From Hepsetus odoe (Eukaryota > Chordata > Actinopteri > Characiformes > Hepsetidae), in assembly GCA_017165825.1 (NCBI GenBank), contig CM029369.1:3246807-3310806 (forward strand): a stretch of DNA of 64,000 bases, written 5' to 3'. Positions 32,241 to 43,479 of the stretch are shown here, in pieces. Numbering within the stretch: the first letter of the stretch is position 1; each line of letters opens with the position of its first letter. The translations under genes were made by a program, and so were the position numbers. Under the pieces are notes generated by a model, which made no database searches, had not been told where the DNA came from, and saw nothing but the letters and a program-made list of their open reading frames with translations.

Positions 32241-33059
32241 ACTTAATTAACTCTCTAATGGAGTAGATTTTATCTTAAAATCATAAGAAACACATCACCA
32301 GTTTGCTAGGGTTCTCTAGGTGTCTCCATGGGAGAATCATTGTTCCACATAAAGAACCAACTTTATAAATAAAATATGTAAGCATGAAGAAACTTTTTAA
32401 GGTGTAAAGAATCTTCACTTAACATCAGAGGTGGCAAAAGTCATTCTCTACATTCTCTACTAAAAAGTGAAAGTGACTAAAAAGTACAGGAATGTACTCA
32501 GAGTAGAAAAAAATGAAAAGTGCCGGAATGTACTCAGAGTAGAAAAGTAAAAAGTACAGAAATGTGTGTGTGTGTGTGTGTATGTGTGTGTGGTGTATGT
32601 GTGTGTGTGTTATAGACAGAGGATTTATCTGGCTGTGGTTCACTGTATGCCATGTTCACAATAAAAATAAACACTTTTCACTTTTAATTTGCAATGATCT
32701 GTTGATGTGGTTTTTACCGATAATGAAATAACCTTCTTGAGGGAGTGGAGAGCCATGCTGGTCTTCCTTCACCCACCAAAAAGTTGCTGATACTCCATTT
32801 GAGAGTCTAACACTGAACTCACAGCACTGGGAATCAGTTTAGGGTGAAAAGTTGAAGATACACACATGACTCATTGGCTGATGTCATGGCAAATTGAGGA
32901 AAGGACAGATTTCCATATGTGTGTTTGTCTGAGTGTTTTGTGTCCTCCACTTCCTCATTTACACGGGTGGAAACAAATTCACATACAGAATTCTAATGTT
33001 TTGGCCCTCATTTCTCCATTATTTTAGATTTTTTAGGAAAATGAGACAACAGGTCTAAA
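32241..33059. other. Intergenic block with a SINE-A tail fragment
   Basis: GGTTCACTGTATGCCATGTTC at 32637 and ACACTTTTCACTTTT at 32671 are a forward SINE-A end. GT words at 32563-32610. The rest is unique-looking. Confidence 0.5.
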
Positions 33060-33420
33060 CACAAGAGTTCTTAACAGCTTTAAAGTCAATATTCACAACC
33101 ACCACCGTTATTCTTCAAAACAGCCTGAATTCTCTTAGACCACCTTGTTTTTCCTAGTCGTCTCCAGGAAATGTTCTCCAGGCTTCTTGACGGATGTTCC
33201 AAAGAACTTCTTTGGACGCCAGCCACCTTTATTTCCATGCTCTGAGACTGTACTGAAAATGAGAGACACCAACACTGTCCTTCAGGAAGATCTGGAGAAC
33301 TGTTCCTCAATAATACTTTAAAAAGAGAGTCTGGACCTTTGGAAGCAAAATATGAAAAAATGAGTGGTGGAGCAAGACACAATCACTTCTAAAGAGTTGT
33401 GGTGGACTTTCAGCAGGTAT
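33060..33420 (-). mobile_element. Tc1-like DNA transposon remnant
   Basis: The reverse frame at 33086-33382 ends in RIQAVLKNNGG followed by a few residues and a stop. This resembles the C-terminal end of Tc1-family transposases (pattern R-x-Q-A-V-x-x-x-x-G-G). Upstream frames are shifted. The piece 33243-33310 recurs, inverted, at 56967-57034. No DDE catalytic region is present. The family call is moderate. Confidence 0.45.
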
Positions 33421-33449
33421 GTCCAGGAAGGACCTGGATTTATCGAATA

Positions 33450-33631
33450 TGTCTTCTGTATTTAACCCACACACATCGTCCAACAGCAGTCTGCCAGATC
33501 CAGCATCTGGAGAGCAGTGATGGGGACGGAACATTGCTCAAGGTTAACTCAGGGCAACCTACTGGTCCATGATGTGAACCCATGACCTTCTGATCCTGGG
33601 CTTTCACCCTAAACACTATACCACCACCAAC
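33450..33631 (-). mobile_element. SINE-A copy lacking its tail
   Basis: TTCTGTATTTAACCCACACA through GCAGTGATGGGGACGG to CTAAACACTATACCACCACC. Confidence 0.85.
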
Positions 33632-34513
33632 AAAGCTTTGGTATGAACAGCTTTGTGCCCTTTTGTCCTTCAACCTTTGAAGGACCTCCTTCTTGGATGC
33701 CAAAAGTGCATAAATCTGTAACAAAAAACAACTCCATATATGGCGTTTATATGGAGCTACAGCCAACAAGAATAAAGGATATGGGGATGTTCAGGGTGGT
33801 GGGACGTGTGTCCTGCTGAAAGACTTCATAACGTGGGACCTCCTGCTCCTGATCATTCATTTAGGTTTAAAACCACACCCACTTTAAGACAGACAGGAGG
33901 GTGTGTAGTGTGAACAGTAACTACCCAAAACATTCATGTAGACGCTCCCAGATGTTAAGGTGGACTAACGCCTTACACTCCTCTGTTTTATTGCTCTGTT
34001 TTCAATATTAGGCCAAGAAAAGGTCAAAGCTGCTCCCTTTCTCCTGGGACAAATATTTAAGTTATGAAACTGAAGAGCATTTACACCATGCATACTGGCT
34101 TTTAGCCCAAATATATGAAGCAACATCAATTTTCTGGTGGCTACAAATGAAGAAATCAAATCTGACTGGTCAAACTGGGAGGCATGATTAGAAATCCTGA
34201 AGAAGAACCGGCAACAAATGGGACTTAAGTCTGATTGGAAATGTCGGCTCAGACTGTCTTTACTGCCGAAGGGTTTAAAACGGGGCTGTTTAGCAGGACT
34301 GTCCTGAACTGGACAGTGTGGGGAAATACAGACAGGAAAAAGCCGTTCCTGGTGTTTGAGAGGTCTCGCAGTCTGGTGTTTTTGTAAGGAGCCATGTGGG
34401 AATGACTCAGGCTGAATCCATCCCGGCTGAGGAAAAGCAAAGGAAGCCTTTTGTCCTGATTTGCGTGTAGAAGAACAAAGACCTTGTCTACATACAGTAA
34501 ATAAAAGCCTGCT

Positions 34514-34516
<3 letters not shown>
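33632..34516. other. Intergenic block, nothing recognised
   Basis: Unique-looking DNA. Reverse frames of 198 and 102 residues at 33965-34561 start in the CA microsatellite and have no domain. Confidence 0.5.

Positions 34517-34555
<39 letters not shown>
34517..34555. repeat. (CA)n microsatellite
   Basis: About 19 CA units. Confidence 0.97.
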
Positions 34556-34560
<5 letters not shown>

Positions 34561-34635
34561 TTATGTACTGGAGACATCATGTAACTACAGCAGAAGCTGT
34601 AGTGGCTCACAGCTCAAGGCTGGCCACTCTAGGCT

Positions 34636-34790
34636 GGGGCAGTGGTGGTCCAGTGTTTAGAGACTAGGCCCCATGATCAAAGGGTTGTGGGGTCAAGAAC
34701 TGGAACAGTTTACCCTGAGGCACCCTTGAGCAAGGTACCGTCCCCAACACTGTACTGACACCACAGCCCTCTGATCCCAGTGTGTGTGTT
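34636..34790 (+). mobile_element. SINE-A copy, tail lost
   Basis: GGGGCAGTGGTGGTCCAGTG head, damaged B-box (GGGGTCAAGAACTGG), GAGCAAGGTACCGTCCCC body. Confidence 0.85.
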
Positions 34791-35315
34791 CACTACAAGT
34801 CCAATGCTCACAGTGTGAGGAACCTCATTCTCTTTTGAGGGACATGTTTCCTTTGGAAGGTATGAAGAACTCCTGTATGTTGCTCTGGATAAGTGTGTCT
34901 GCAAAATGCTCTTCATGTAAAAGTAAATGTGGTGGAAAACACCCGTTTATTCAGCTGTACATTTTCAGAGTCTCGACTCGATCCGTGACTCAGTAACGCT
35001 GCACGTGTGTGTGTGTGTGTGTGAGGATCCAGCTCTGATCCAGATCTCCAGGGTGATCAGCCTCACACTTTTATTATTGTGGTTTGTGTCCGAGTGTTTT
35101 CTGGGGGTTGTGTTTTGAACTGCTTCGTTTTTTTTTCTCTCTCATCTCTGAGTGGCAGCTGCTCTCAAGATGAGCATGACTGGCAGCGGTGCCCCAGCAC
35201 CACTTACCCACAATCCTCAGCTACTACAACAGCTGTTCTGGCCACAGGCAAAGAGACTGAGTCTGGATCCAAGATACAGGGAGGGGTACAGATAGATAGT
35301 AGAGTAGAGTGATCT
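34791..35315. other. Intergenic block, nothing recognised
   Basis: Short GT run at 35007-35023; otherwise unique-looking. Confidence 0.5.
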
Positions 35316-35318
35316 TTT

Positions 35319-35380
<62 letters not shown>

Positions 35381-35408
35381 GGATGGATGGATGGATGGAT
35401 GGATGGAT
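35316..35408. repeat. GATA then GGAT tetranucleotide array
   Basis: GATA (about 35322-35378) changes to GGAT (35379-35408), the mirror of the CTAT/CCAT arrays elsewhere. Confidence 0.95.
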
Positions 35409-35451
35409 GAAAGGATAAAGGTATGGATGTGTATGGATGTGACACTGGGCC

Positions 35452-35452
<1 letters not shown>

Positions 35453-35514
<62 letters not shown>
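35453..35514. repeat. (GT)31 microsatellite
   Basis: A pure GT run. Confidence 0.97.
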
Positions 35515-35516
<2 letters not shown>

Positions 35517-35773
35517 ACAGATTCACAAAGAGACACACACACACCTTTGTCCCTCTGAAAGGAAGGAAACACTCTATTTAAAAGCTATTCAAACCGAAGA
35601 GTGCCAGACGGAGATCTACAGAGAAGATAGATTACCGAGGAAAGTACACAAAAGAGAATCAGGCATTCTTAATAACAGCCTTCTTCGGAGAGAAATGTTG
35701 CTCCACGTGGCCTTCATTTTGGATCAAAAATATAAAAATGTGGTCTGAAATGAAGAAAAACGTAATGCCCAAT

Positions 35774-36002
35774 GAAGTGAAAGTGACTATTTGCCATAGT
35801 GAACAGTGAACAACATCCAAACACAGCTTCTCTGTTTAAGCCACACACCGTGCAGCAGGGAGCAACTATTAAAGGGCCCATGAAGCAGTGATGGGGATAG
35901 TACCTTGCTCAAGGGTACGTCAGGGCAACCTACTGGTCTGGGATTCAAACCCATGACCTTCTGACCATGGGGCCTAGTTCCTAACCACTAGTCCACCACT
36001 GC
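35774..36002 (-). mobile_element. SINE-A copy, near complete
   Basis: From GAAGTGAAAGTGACTATTTG to GGGGCCTAGTTCCTAACCAC; reverse B-box GGGATTCAAACCCATGACC. Confidence 0.92.
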
Positions 36003-36449
36003 AAAATGTTATTGTTACTTTTTGCTAGCATCCCTATGGAATGTTTCATGATATGTTAGCATTAAGCTAAGGTTGGGGCATGTTCATCAGCAACAGTTTG
36101 TTTGAGAGCAATTTCTTTTTTATTTTGAAACACAGCATAAGATGCACTATTCAGGAGGTTTAACTTAAAATTTGTAAGATTGTTCATTGTAAGATTGGGA
36201 ATTTAAACCTTGTTATGTTATGGCTGCACTCTGAGACATATCTAGAACCCTGTGGAAGACACAGAGTGACACGATCCCATTCATTCTTCATCAGACATGT
36301 TCAGAGGGAGTCTAAATAACTGCAGCTCCTGGAGGCCAAGGATAATTATGAACTGGTGGTGCCATAGGATTTAAAATGGAAGTCAGATCAGCTCCCTCAG
36401 ACTGGCTCTACTGCAGGAGCTACGAAGATTAAACCTTCCCCCACTCAAA
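36003..36449. other. Intergenic block, nothing recognised
   Basis: Unique-looking DNA. Confidence 0.5.
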
Positions 36450-36775
36450 CAGTTTCCACCATTAGATCATCAACCTCCAGTTGCAGTCAGCAGTGGACTT
36501 TTACTCTTACTGTAACTCACAGTCACTAAGCTACCATTATACAGGGATCTACTCTATCTCTCTTTTCCTTTATTTCCGGTGTTGCCCAGAGGAGGATGGG
36601 TTCCCCTTTTGGGTCTTGGTCTCTCCCAAGGTTTCTTCCCCATGTTTGGGGAGTTCTGCCTCTGTCGCCCTTGGCTTTCCCAACTGGGGCTCGGACCGGA
36701 TTCTGTAAAGCTGCTTTGTGAACAACAACAGTTGTAAAAAGCGCTTTAGAAATAAAACTGACTTGACTTGACATT
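36450..36775 (+). mobile_element. Dispersed LINE-like 3' end
   Basis: GAGGATGGGTTCCCCTTT, GGTCTTGGTCTCTCCCAAGG, TTTGGGGAGTTCTGCC, then CTGTAAAGCTGCTTTGTG and AAAAGCGCTTTAGAAATAAA, ending in a TGACT repeat (CTGACTTGACTTGAC). The end matches the GCGCTATA-AAATAA type of tail in L2/CR1-related fish elements. It has no coding part, so it could be a SINE with a LINE tail. Confidence 0.7.
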
Positions 36776-36836
36776 TCAGTAAGACAGCAAGATGCAGTGG
36801 TGTTCATGGGAAACCTGGTGCTGCTATACATATATG

Positions 36837-36839
<3 letters not shown>

Positions 36840-36902
<63 letters not shown>

Positions 36903-37360
36903 GATTGAGAGAGAGGGAGAGAGAGATAGTAAGATAATATGAATAGATAAAGAAAGTCTAGGAAAAAAAAGATTGTAATGGGAGATGGATGGATTAGGAT
37001 GAAGAAAGAATGGACTGGTAAAAAGAAAAGAAAAAGAGAAATGAATTAGAAAAATAAAAGAGAAGGAGACAGAGAGAGAAAGAGAGTGATACAGAGAAAG
37101 ATGGACTAAGATGAGAAGACAGAGAGGAAGATAGAAGGATGGAGAGAAAGAAAGAAAGAAAGAACGAACGAAAGAAAGAAAGAAAGAAAAAGAGCGCAAT
37201 AACAGAATGAAGTCAGATCAAATCAATAGACTGAGAAGAAAAAAACAACATCAAAGAGACGATGAGAACGAGACAGAGAGGGGGAGAAGAATGGATAAAG
37301 ATGAGGGAAGAAAGAATGGGAAAACAGAGAGAAAAAAGGAGGGGAGGAGAGAGAGAGAGA
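36840..37360 (+). repeat. Purine-rich tract headed by (GA)n
   Basis: A pure GA run at 36846-36898, followed by some 460 bp that are mainly A and G on this strand (GAAA and GGAGAGAG words, GAAAGAAAGAACGAACG at 37148). A reverse frame through it is Ser/Leu/Phe-rich and an artefact. Confidence 0.9.
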
Positions 37361-37863
37361 GTGATCTTAGTTTAGAACCAGTCTTGACTTCCTGCCACAT
37401 CACGGCGCTGATTTAAATCTGACCTTCTGTCACCTCCACACACAGCATCTCGCCGCCGCTCCAACAAAGGCATCTCGTCTGGATGATTGTGTTCTGTATC
37501 GGCGTCCTCGGCCGAAACGGGGAGCTTTAATTGCGCTCCAGATTCTCTCTTCCTGTCTGAGAGGGTTCCCATGCTTTTTTACTCCATGTTAGCCTTGCCC
37601 CTTTCCCACCCAGTGGAAATGCCTTCTTATTAGCCCACTTTACATCCCGCCATTCACCCTGAACGTCCTCTCGTCCATCGCCGGGTGGGACATGCAGATG
37701 ATGTTGCTGTTGGAAAGCAGCAAGTTTGCCTTGGATTTCTCTCCAAGTCCATTGCCAGCACATCGCCTACTGTGGAAGCTTGATTTTAGATCGAAAGATA
37801 CTCACGCCAGCCTGTCTCTTCCCTCTTTAACGAGTTTAACGAGCTCCACAGAGTATCAGACAA
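37361..37863. other. Repeat-free block
   Basis: GC-balanced unique-looking DNA. Reverse frames of 66 and 78 residues at 37372-37763 overlap and have no domain. Confidence 0.4.
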
Positions 37864-38076
37864 GGTGAAAGTGAAAGTGACTATTTGTCATCGCGAACGC
37901 ACAGCACACAGTGAAGCAGAATGAAATACATCCCCTGCTTTTAACCCACACACACCGTGCAGCAGTGAGCAGCCGTACCCAGCACCCAGGGAGCAGTGAT
38001 GGGGCAGTACCCTCCCCTACCCTACTGGGATTCGAACCCATGACCATGAGTTCCTAAACACTGGGCCACTGCTGCA
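37864..38076 (-). mobile_element. SINE-A copy
   Basis: GTGAAAGTGAAAGTGAC tail, GTGCAGCAGTGAGCAGCCGTA, reverse B-box GGGATTCGAACCCATGACC. Part of the middle (CCTTGCTCAAGG) is deleted. Confidence 0.88.
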
Positions 38077-38140
38077 CACCTTTAACTGATTTGCTTTATG
38101 GCACAGTTTACATTGCTTGCTGGGGAGGAAGGATGTGGTA

Positions 38141-38141
<1 letters not shown>

Positions 38142-38183
<42 letters not shown>

Positions 38184-38271
38184 CCATGCATGCATGTAGC
38201 CTGGAGTGCTGTAGGAGGCAGCAGTGATGTCTGGGAAGATGCTGATGGGCGTGTGTGTGTGTGTGTGTGTG
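38142..38271. repeat. Two (GT)n microsatellites
   Basis: GT at 38142-38181 and 38250-38271, with unique DNA between. Confidence 0.95.
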
Positions 38272-38649
38272 TACTGCAGCTGTTGGCCCCGCTGATGTTG
38301 CTGGAGCTCAGCTTTGTGCTCTGGAGGAGTGCGGCAGAGTGTGAAAGCAGAAATGACGTGGCCGTCTGAGTCCCGGGCCACCAGGTGCCTCCCTGGGCTT
38401 TGTGTTCGGATCCCCCCCGTACCCATCCCAACCAGCTGCAAAAGCCTGCTAATCACAATCCCACCACCACACACACACTTCTGCTCCACGACACACTCGC
38501 ACATCAGCCCACACACATCAGCATCCTCCACACTCTGTGGCTCCATCACGGATGCCAGCGCATATGTTTCTGCAGACACCAACCGATGGCACATCGTCGA
38601 AACTCTGCCTCCCTGCCTCGCTGCCTCGCTGCGACTGCCATCATTTTGA

Positions 38650-39119
38650 ATTTTGAATACACTCCGCCTCAGCTCCGGGACTGGAACAGTCCTGCCCGCT
38701 TGGACTCGAGCTCATACGGCCTCTGCAAAGCTCTTGGAATCGCCCGTTGTCCCCGTTATGTACATCGTGCCTCCAGAATTCATCACTTCATTCATCACAC
38801 TTCTCCTTCTGCAGTCCCTTCAATCTGGTCCTCCCGGCCTGACCGTCACCGCCCGCTCTCTACTGCGTCAAACGGTGCAATCAGCTCCAATCACCTGAGA
38901 ACTCTGAACATGGACACCAATCACTCTGAACGTCATGCTGTGATTACAAGCACAAGTTTAGTTCTTTTAAACATCTGCTCACTAACTGACAAAGCTCTCA
39001 TACTTGGAGAACTATTATTGGATAAAAAACTGGACATGCTTTTACTGACTAAAACATGGCAACCCAGCAATGACTTCCTGGAACTGAACAAGCTTCTCCT
39101 GCAGGACAGCTACGTGTAA
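38650..39119 (+). pseudogene. L2 ORF2 N-terminus, start of the endonuclease
   Basis: The frame reads CKALGIARCPRYVHRASR, then a linker, HLRTLNMDTNH, LLNICSLTDKALILGELL and DMLLLTKTWQPSNDF, ending at an in-frame stop at 39117. In active L2 the N-I-R-S and T-E-T-W residues are conserved. Here Arg is Cys (NICS) and the metal-binding Glu of TETW is Lys (TKTW), so this endonuclease is dead. The open frame extends upstream into a microsatellite-rich region that is not part of the element. Confidence 0.9.
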
Positions 39120-39124
39120 ACCCC

Positions 39125-39445
39125 GTAAAATGGGCAGAGGTGGAGGCCTGGCTGCTGCCGTTCAGGATGAGGCGTGAGTTAAAGGTCTGGACTTCAATGA
39201 TGTCTCAATATCTTGTGTTCAAAACTGTCAGTACTAAACCGCTTGTTGTAGTTCTGATATATGGACCACCTTCTACACCTCCGTCTCCATTCTTTTCAGA
39301 CCTCAGTGAACTTCTCACACTTACCTGTACCCTGTCTGACAACATCATCCTGCTCAGTGATTTTAACCTTCAAATAGACACCGTCTCTCCTGTCCTGATG
39401 ACATTCTGTCTTTATACAACCGCTCCATTTCTTCCGTTTTAGATC
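39125..39445 (+). pseudogene. L2 endonuclease, second half, frameshifted
   Basis: RGGGLA is in one frame (about 39135) and FKTVSTKPLVVVLIYGPP, then DLSELLTLTCTLSDN and ILLSDFNLQID in another. The usual G-D-F-N is S-D-F-N. The segment after D is missing, so the endonuclease end with its catalytic histidine is lost. Confidence 0.85.
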
Positions 39446-40160
39446 AGTTTGCTCCAGTCAAATTCAGGGCTGTACCTTCCGTGGTTCACCCCTGAGCTAG
39501 GCTCCAGGAAAGCTGTTGGGAGACGTCTTGAACGGCTGTATAAGAAATCAGGTCTCACGGTGCACTCAGTTATATGTTGATCACATGCTAAAATATCGAT
39601 ACTGCTCGCTCTCTTTACCTTTCCTCCGGCATCAACAGCAGCAGCTGGAAGCCCAAGGTCCTGTTTGCCAGAGTAAGTAAACTGTCAGCCCCCAGCACCT
39701 TCTCTCTCAGGTTCTCACTCATGTTCCATGAGTCCTTTCTTCACTTTTTTCAAAACAAAATTGACCCGATATATAAACTGTTCACAGGTACCCCTTCACC
39801 ATCTTGTAACTCTCTCTTAGAAACTTCAATACAACCCTTCACCAAGTTCTCTCTTACAAACCCAAACTCTGTTGCTGAAATAATTAGGAAAATCAGTTCT
39901 TCCACCTCTTTCCTGGATCTAGCACCTACTTCTCTTCTTAAATGCTGTTTGTCTGCCATCTCTGCCTCTATCTCCATCTAATACATTGATCACTCTCCTC
40001 TGGTGTTCCTCTGAAAACTGCTGCTGTTACACCTCTTTTGAAAAAATAACACTTTGGATCCCAGCAATCTGAGAAGCTACAGATTTGTTTCTAATCTATC
40101 TTTTATTTCAAAGCTCCTTGAAAGGGTTGTAGCAGCTCAGGTGCAGGAACATCTCAGGTG
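39446..40160 (+). pseudogene. L2 linker between endonuclease and reverse transcriptase
   Basis: PKVLFARVSKLSAPS, HESFLHFFQNKIDPIYK, SFLDLAPTSLLKC and, in another frame, LDPSNLRSYRFVSNLSFISK and LLERVVAAQVQEHL match the family's region before the polymerase fold. Stops and frameshifts separate them. Confidence 0.85.
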
Positions 40161-40606
40161 TCCATCCATTCCATGGCTCAGGTTCCCTCAGTCTCCTCCT
40201 TCTCTTGGATCTAAGCTCTGCCTTTGACACTGTCAATCATAATACCCTTCTTTCCTGCCTTTCAGCCATTGGGCTCTCTGGTGCCGTTCTTTCTTGGTTC
40301 ACATCTTATCTCACTGATAGACAGCAATTCATCCGCCTCCATAACAACAGATCACTTCCTGCTCCAGTTAGACAGGGTGTCCCTCAGGGATCTGTTCTTG
40401 GACCTTTATTGTTCATAATTCATATTCTTCCTCTTGGTCATATTATTAGAAACCATGACCTCAGTTTTCATTGCTGTGCTGATGATACAGAAATCTACTT
40501 TGCCACCTCCCGCCCCGCCCCGCCCTGTTCCCTCACAGCATGTATTCATGACGTAAATCTATGGCTCACCTCAAACTTTCTAAAGCTCAACATAGAACTT
40601 TATTAA
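40161..40606 (+). pseudogene. L2 reverse transcriptase palm
   Basis: LDLSSAFDTVNHNTLL (first catalytic Asp present), GVPQGSVLGPLLF and HCCADDTEIYF (active-site box; the family's Y-A-D-D is C-A-D-D). Frame 40205-40606 is open, with the true domain starting in another frame upstream. The catalytic Asp pair is kept but the Tyr is changed. Confidence 0.92.
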
Positions 40607-41269
40607 TTGGCTCCAAGGTTCTCCTCTCTCAATTCCATAATTTCAGTTTATCCATTGATAGTGCTCTTGTTACGCCCTCACCCGCTGTGTGGGATTGAGG
40701 CGTTATATTCGATCCCACTCTGTCATTTGACTCTCACATAAACACAGTTGTGAAAAATGTTTTCTTTCACCTCAGAAACATCTCACGTCTCCGCTCATCA
40801 CTTTCACTGAAGGATGCAGAAACACTTGTTCATGCTTTTATAACGTCCCGTCCCCTCTCGATTACTGTAACGCTTTACTCTTTGGTCTCCCAACTAGAAC
40901 GTTAGCCAGGCTCCAGTACGTGCAGAACTCTGCAGCTCATGTTCTCACATTCTTCAAAAAATCCGAACATATCACCCCCGTTCTCCACAAACTTCACTGG
41001 CTGCCCAGATCGTATCGTATTCAGTACAAGCTGTTTCTCATCACCTTTAAAGCCCATCATGGATCTGCTCCTCCATATCTCACTGAATTACTCCATTCAT
41101 ACACTCCCACCCGTTCACTGCACTCCACCGGTACCGGTTTACTCACAGTTCCTAAATTCAGGTTAGCTACCATGAGTGGTAGATCATTTAGTGTTGCTGC
41201 CCCTAAACACTGGAATTCCCTCCCTCAAAACCTACGTCCTCTCTGTCTCTCTTCAAAACTCAGTTAAAA
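40607..41269 (+). pseudogene. L2 ORF2 C-terminal domain
   Basis: VIFDPTLSFDSHINTVVKN, FFHLRNISRLRSSL, then VQNSAAHVLTFFKKSEHI, LHWLPRSYRIQYKLFL, KAHHGSAPPYLTELL and PKHWNSLPQNLRPLCLSS. Two frameshifts lie before 40920; after that the frame is open for 115 residues to a stop. Confidence 0.92.
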
Positions 41270-41433
41270 ACTATTCTATTCAGTCTGTGCTGCTCCACTT
41301 TTCCCAGTTCTTGATTTCCAAATTCTGCTGTTTGTTTGTCACTGTTTTGTTTGTTAACTGTTTTAATTTATATTGCTTTATCTTCTGCTCTGTAAAGTGA
41401 CCTTGGGTTTGAGAAAGGCGCTATAGAAATAAC

Positions 41434-41454
41434 AATTATTATTATTATTATTAT
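41434..41454. repeat. (ATT)n tail of the L2
   Basis: About seven ATT units form the simple-repeat 3' terminus. Confidence 0.9.
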
Positions 41455-41596
41455 AGTAAAGACATTCAATAAACTTCTGGACACATGAGCTAATTTCACT
41501 CAATCTTTAAATCTTTAAAATAATAAAAATAACAATACTAGAAACAAGATTTATTCACAAATTAAACATAAATAATCAAATCAACACACTAAAGGT

Positions 41597-41785
41597 CTTC
41601 TTCTTTGGGCTGCTCTGACCTTGTCTCCAAACCGGCCAGCTTGAACCTTGCCTCTGATAAATTCATTCCTAATCCTCGTCCCTCTCAATGCAAATCTCTA
41701 ACTGCCACCTCCAGTTCTGTGCCACCTTCTCCAACCCTTATAACATAGCTGGTCTCGCAACTATCCTGTAAAACCTTCTGTCTCA
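41597..41785 (-). mobile_element. RTE-clade LINE internal fragment
   Basis: CTTGTCTCCAAACCGGCCAG, TTCATTCCTAATCCTCGTCC and AACATAGCTGGTCTCGC in order. The 3' terminal part is deleted. Confidence 0.75.
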
Positions 41786-41972
41786 GATCAGTGAAAATCT
41801 GATTTAGGCAGGGCAGTGCTCAGCCCTCATTAAAGCTGAAAAATGATGTAATGCACAGATACAGTATCTGTGGACATGAACAGATGATCGATGGAACCCA
41901 AATTGTCCTCGCTGTCTTTAGTGTCCCGCTGTAAAATCAGGAACCATGTCACTGAACTGAGTCGAGCTGATT
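41786..41972. other. Short spacer
   Basis: Nothing recognised. Confidence 0.5.
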
Positions 41973-42160
41973 GTGGCAGCAAAGGCCTGGTGGTTAGAGA
42001 CTCCATATCAGAAGGTTGTGGGTTCGAATCCTGGACCAGTAGTTTGCCCTGAGAATGCCTTGATCAAGATACTGTCCCCAACACTGCTCTCTGACACCAG
42101 ACTGCCCCCTGCTGAACTGTGCGGTTGGAATAAATGCAGAGAAAGCATTTCATTGTGATC
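41973..42160 (+). mobile_element. SINE-A copy, tail lost
   Basis: GTGGCAGCAAAGGCCTGGTGG head, B-box GGGTTCGAATCCTGG, then CTGTCCCCAACACTGCTC. Confidence 0.88.
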
Positions 42161-43479
42161 AGAAACCAGCAACAGACATTCCACCACTTTCTTCTCTTTC
42201 GGGTCCTAATAAGGCTGGTTTGAAAGAGTTGAGGACCAGGGCATTTTCCCACGGCACACACACAGTCCCGCTACCAAACCAAGAGAAATGACCAGTCACA
42301 CGCCATTACCAACATCAACACCATTACTCAGATCATAAAAAAAAAACAGGCATTTCCTCAGTGAACTAAAAGTCATGAATGCTGATAGAAATGTCTTGAT
42401 TGCTGCACCAATACAGCATCCACAGATAAAAGTCAGCAACACCACAATGCCCGATGGATTTAACTCCTCAAATCTCTATTTCTACCTTCCAGCAGACACT
42501 GCGGTCACATTCTGCCAAGTTCATGTCTTGTCAGCTCTTCTTATGGCTGCTATTAACATGATCTCGGCTACTAATCTTCAGCCGGAAAGCATCTGCTGGC
42601 CATTTTTGTCCCTGCCTGACTCACGTCAGACAAGGGCTCCTGATGATAGATCTTATTACACACTCGCTGTGATGCTGCTCAAGGAAATAACTACCCTCGC
42701 ATGGTGGTTTCAGGTGTTGCTATGCTAATGATAGACCTGCAGGAGCTGCAGAGCCGAGGATCTGCAGGCACATTTAAACAGCCAAAAGCAAAGGCATTTC
42801 AATCAAGGCTTATTCCGTCAGCAAACTGCACTTAGGTTTAACAGAAACTCTCGTTCACTTTACAGATGTGGTTTCAATAGCAACCGCAATAGCTTTGGGT
42901 CTATTTTATTTTAAATGACTCTAAAAATGTATGATTGGCAGTTAAGAGGTGAAGTGAAGCTTCTAGTCTGAGCCCATTTTTATCATACAGTTCCATAAAG
43001 ACTCTGAATGTTCCCCAAGAGTTTATTTATATGTCCATTCAGCTCGAACTCTGCTGCACTTTTCAAAGGGAGTTATTGTAGAAGCTGTGCTTTATGAGGT
43101 ACATCCTCATTAAATGCTATGATCGCCCAATGCTCCCAGCTGTCATATAAAGACGACACAACCCTGAGCTTATCTCACTGCAGGTCAGTGTTAGTGGAGC
43201 TCTGCCCTGCTGAAATCTCCCTGAGAGCTTTAGATCTGCCCTCTCTGAGTAATGAACAGGGGCAACATGCCCGATAGAAGGAATGCACTAAACGTTGTCT
43301 TCTGTATGTCATTTACCATCCGTTGAAAACAACATAACCACTTAAAAATGGTGTAAAAACACAAAGGCCAAAAGTATATGGACATCTGTCCATTACATGA
43401 GTATACATCCCATTCAGAAAACTATGGGAGCCTTGAATCAAGGTTAACTATAGAGGTCAATATGGGAACTGGTACCTTT
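42161..43479. promoter_or_regulatory. 1.3-kb repeat-free block, candidate conserved noncoding DNA
   Basis: No repeat is visible. 42530-42860 is rich in balanced unique words (CGGCTACTAATCTTC, GCTATGCTAATGATAG). The 117-residue frame at 42375-42728 has no domain and no splice context that I trust. Confidence 0.3.

Larger units (their letters stand above)
38640..41457 (+). mobile_element. L2-clade LINE, nearly full ORF2, broken
   Basis: The order is endonuclease, linker, reverse transcriptase and C-terminal domain, as in fish L2 elements, followed by the tail AAAGGCGCTATAGAAATAAC and (ATT)n. The product would have nicked DNA and copied the element's RNA there. There are several frameshifts, stops and a deletion in the endonuclease half, so it cannot work. 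No ORF1 is visible. No target duplication is obvious. Confidence 0.93.

Noticed and set aside
33965..34561. 198-residue reverse frame
   Set aside because: Starts within the CA microsatellite and has no domain; the stretch is unique, so a real exon cannot be excluded but nothing supports it.
36804..37199. 131-residue reverse frame rich in Ser, Leu and Phe
   Set aside because: Reverse of the purine-rich tract; low complexity.
40205..40606. Reverse transcriptase frame as a functional gene
   Set aside because: Part of a broken L2 with frameshifts before and after and an altered active-site box.
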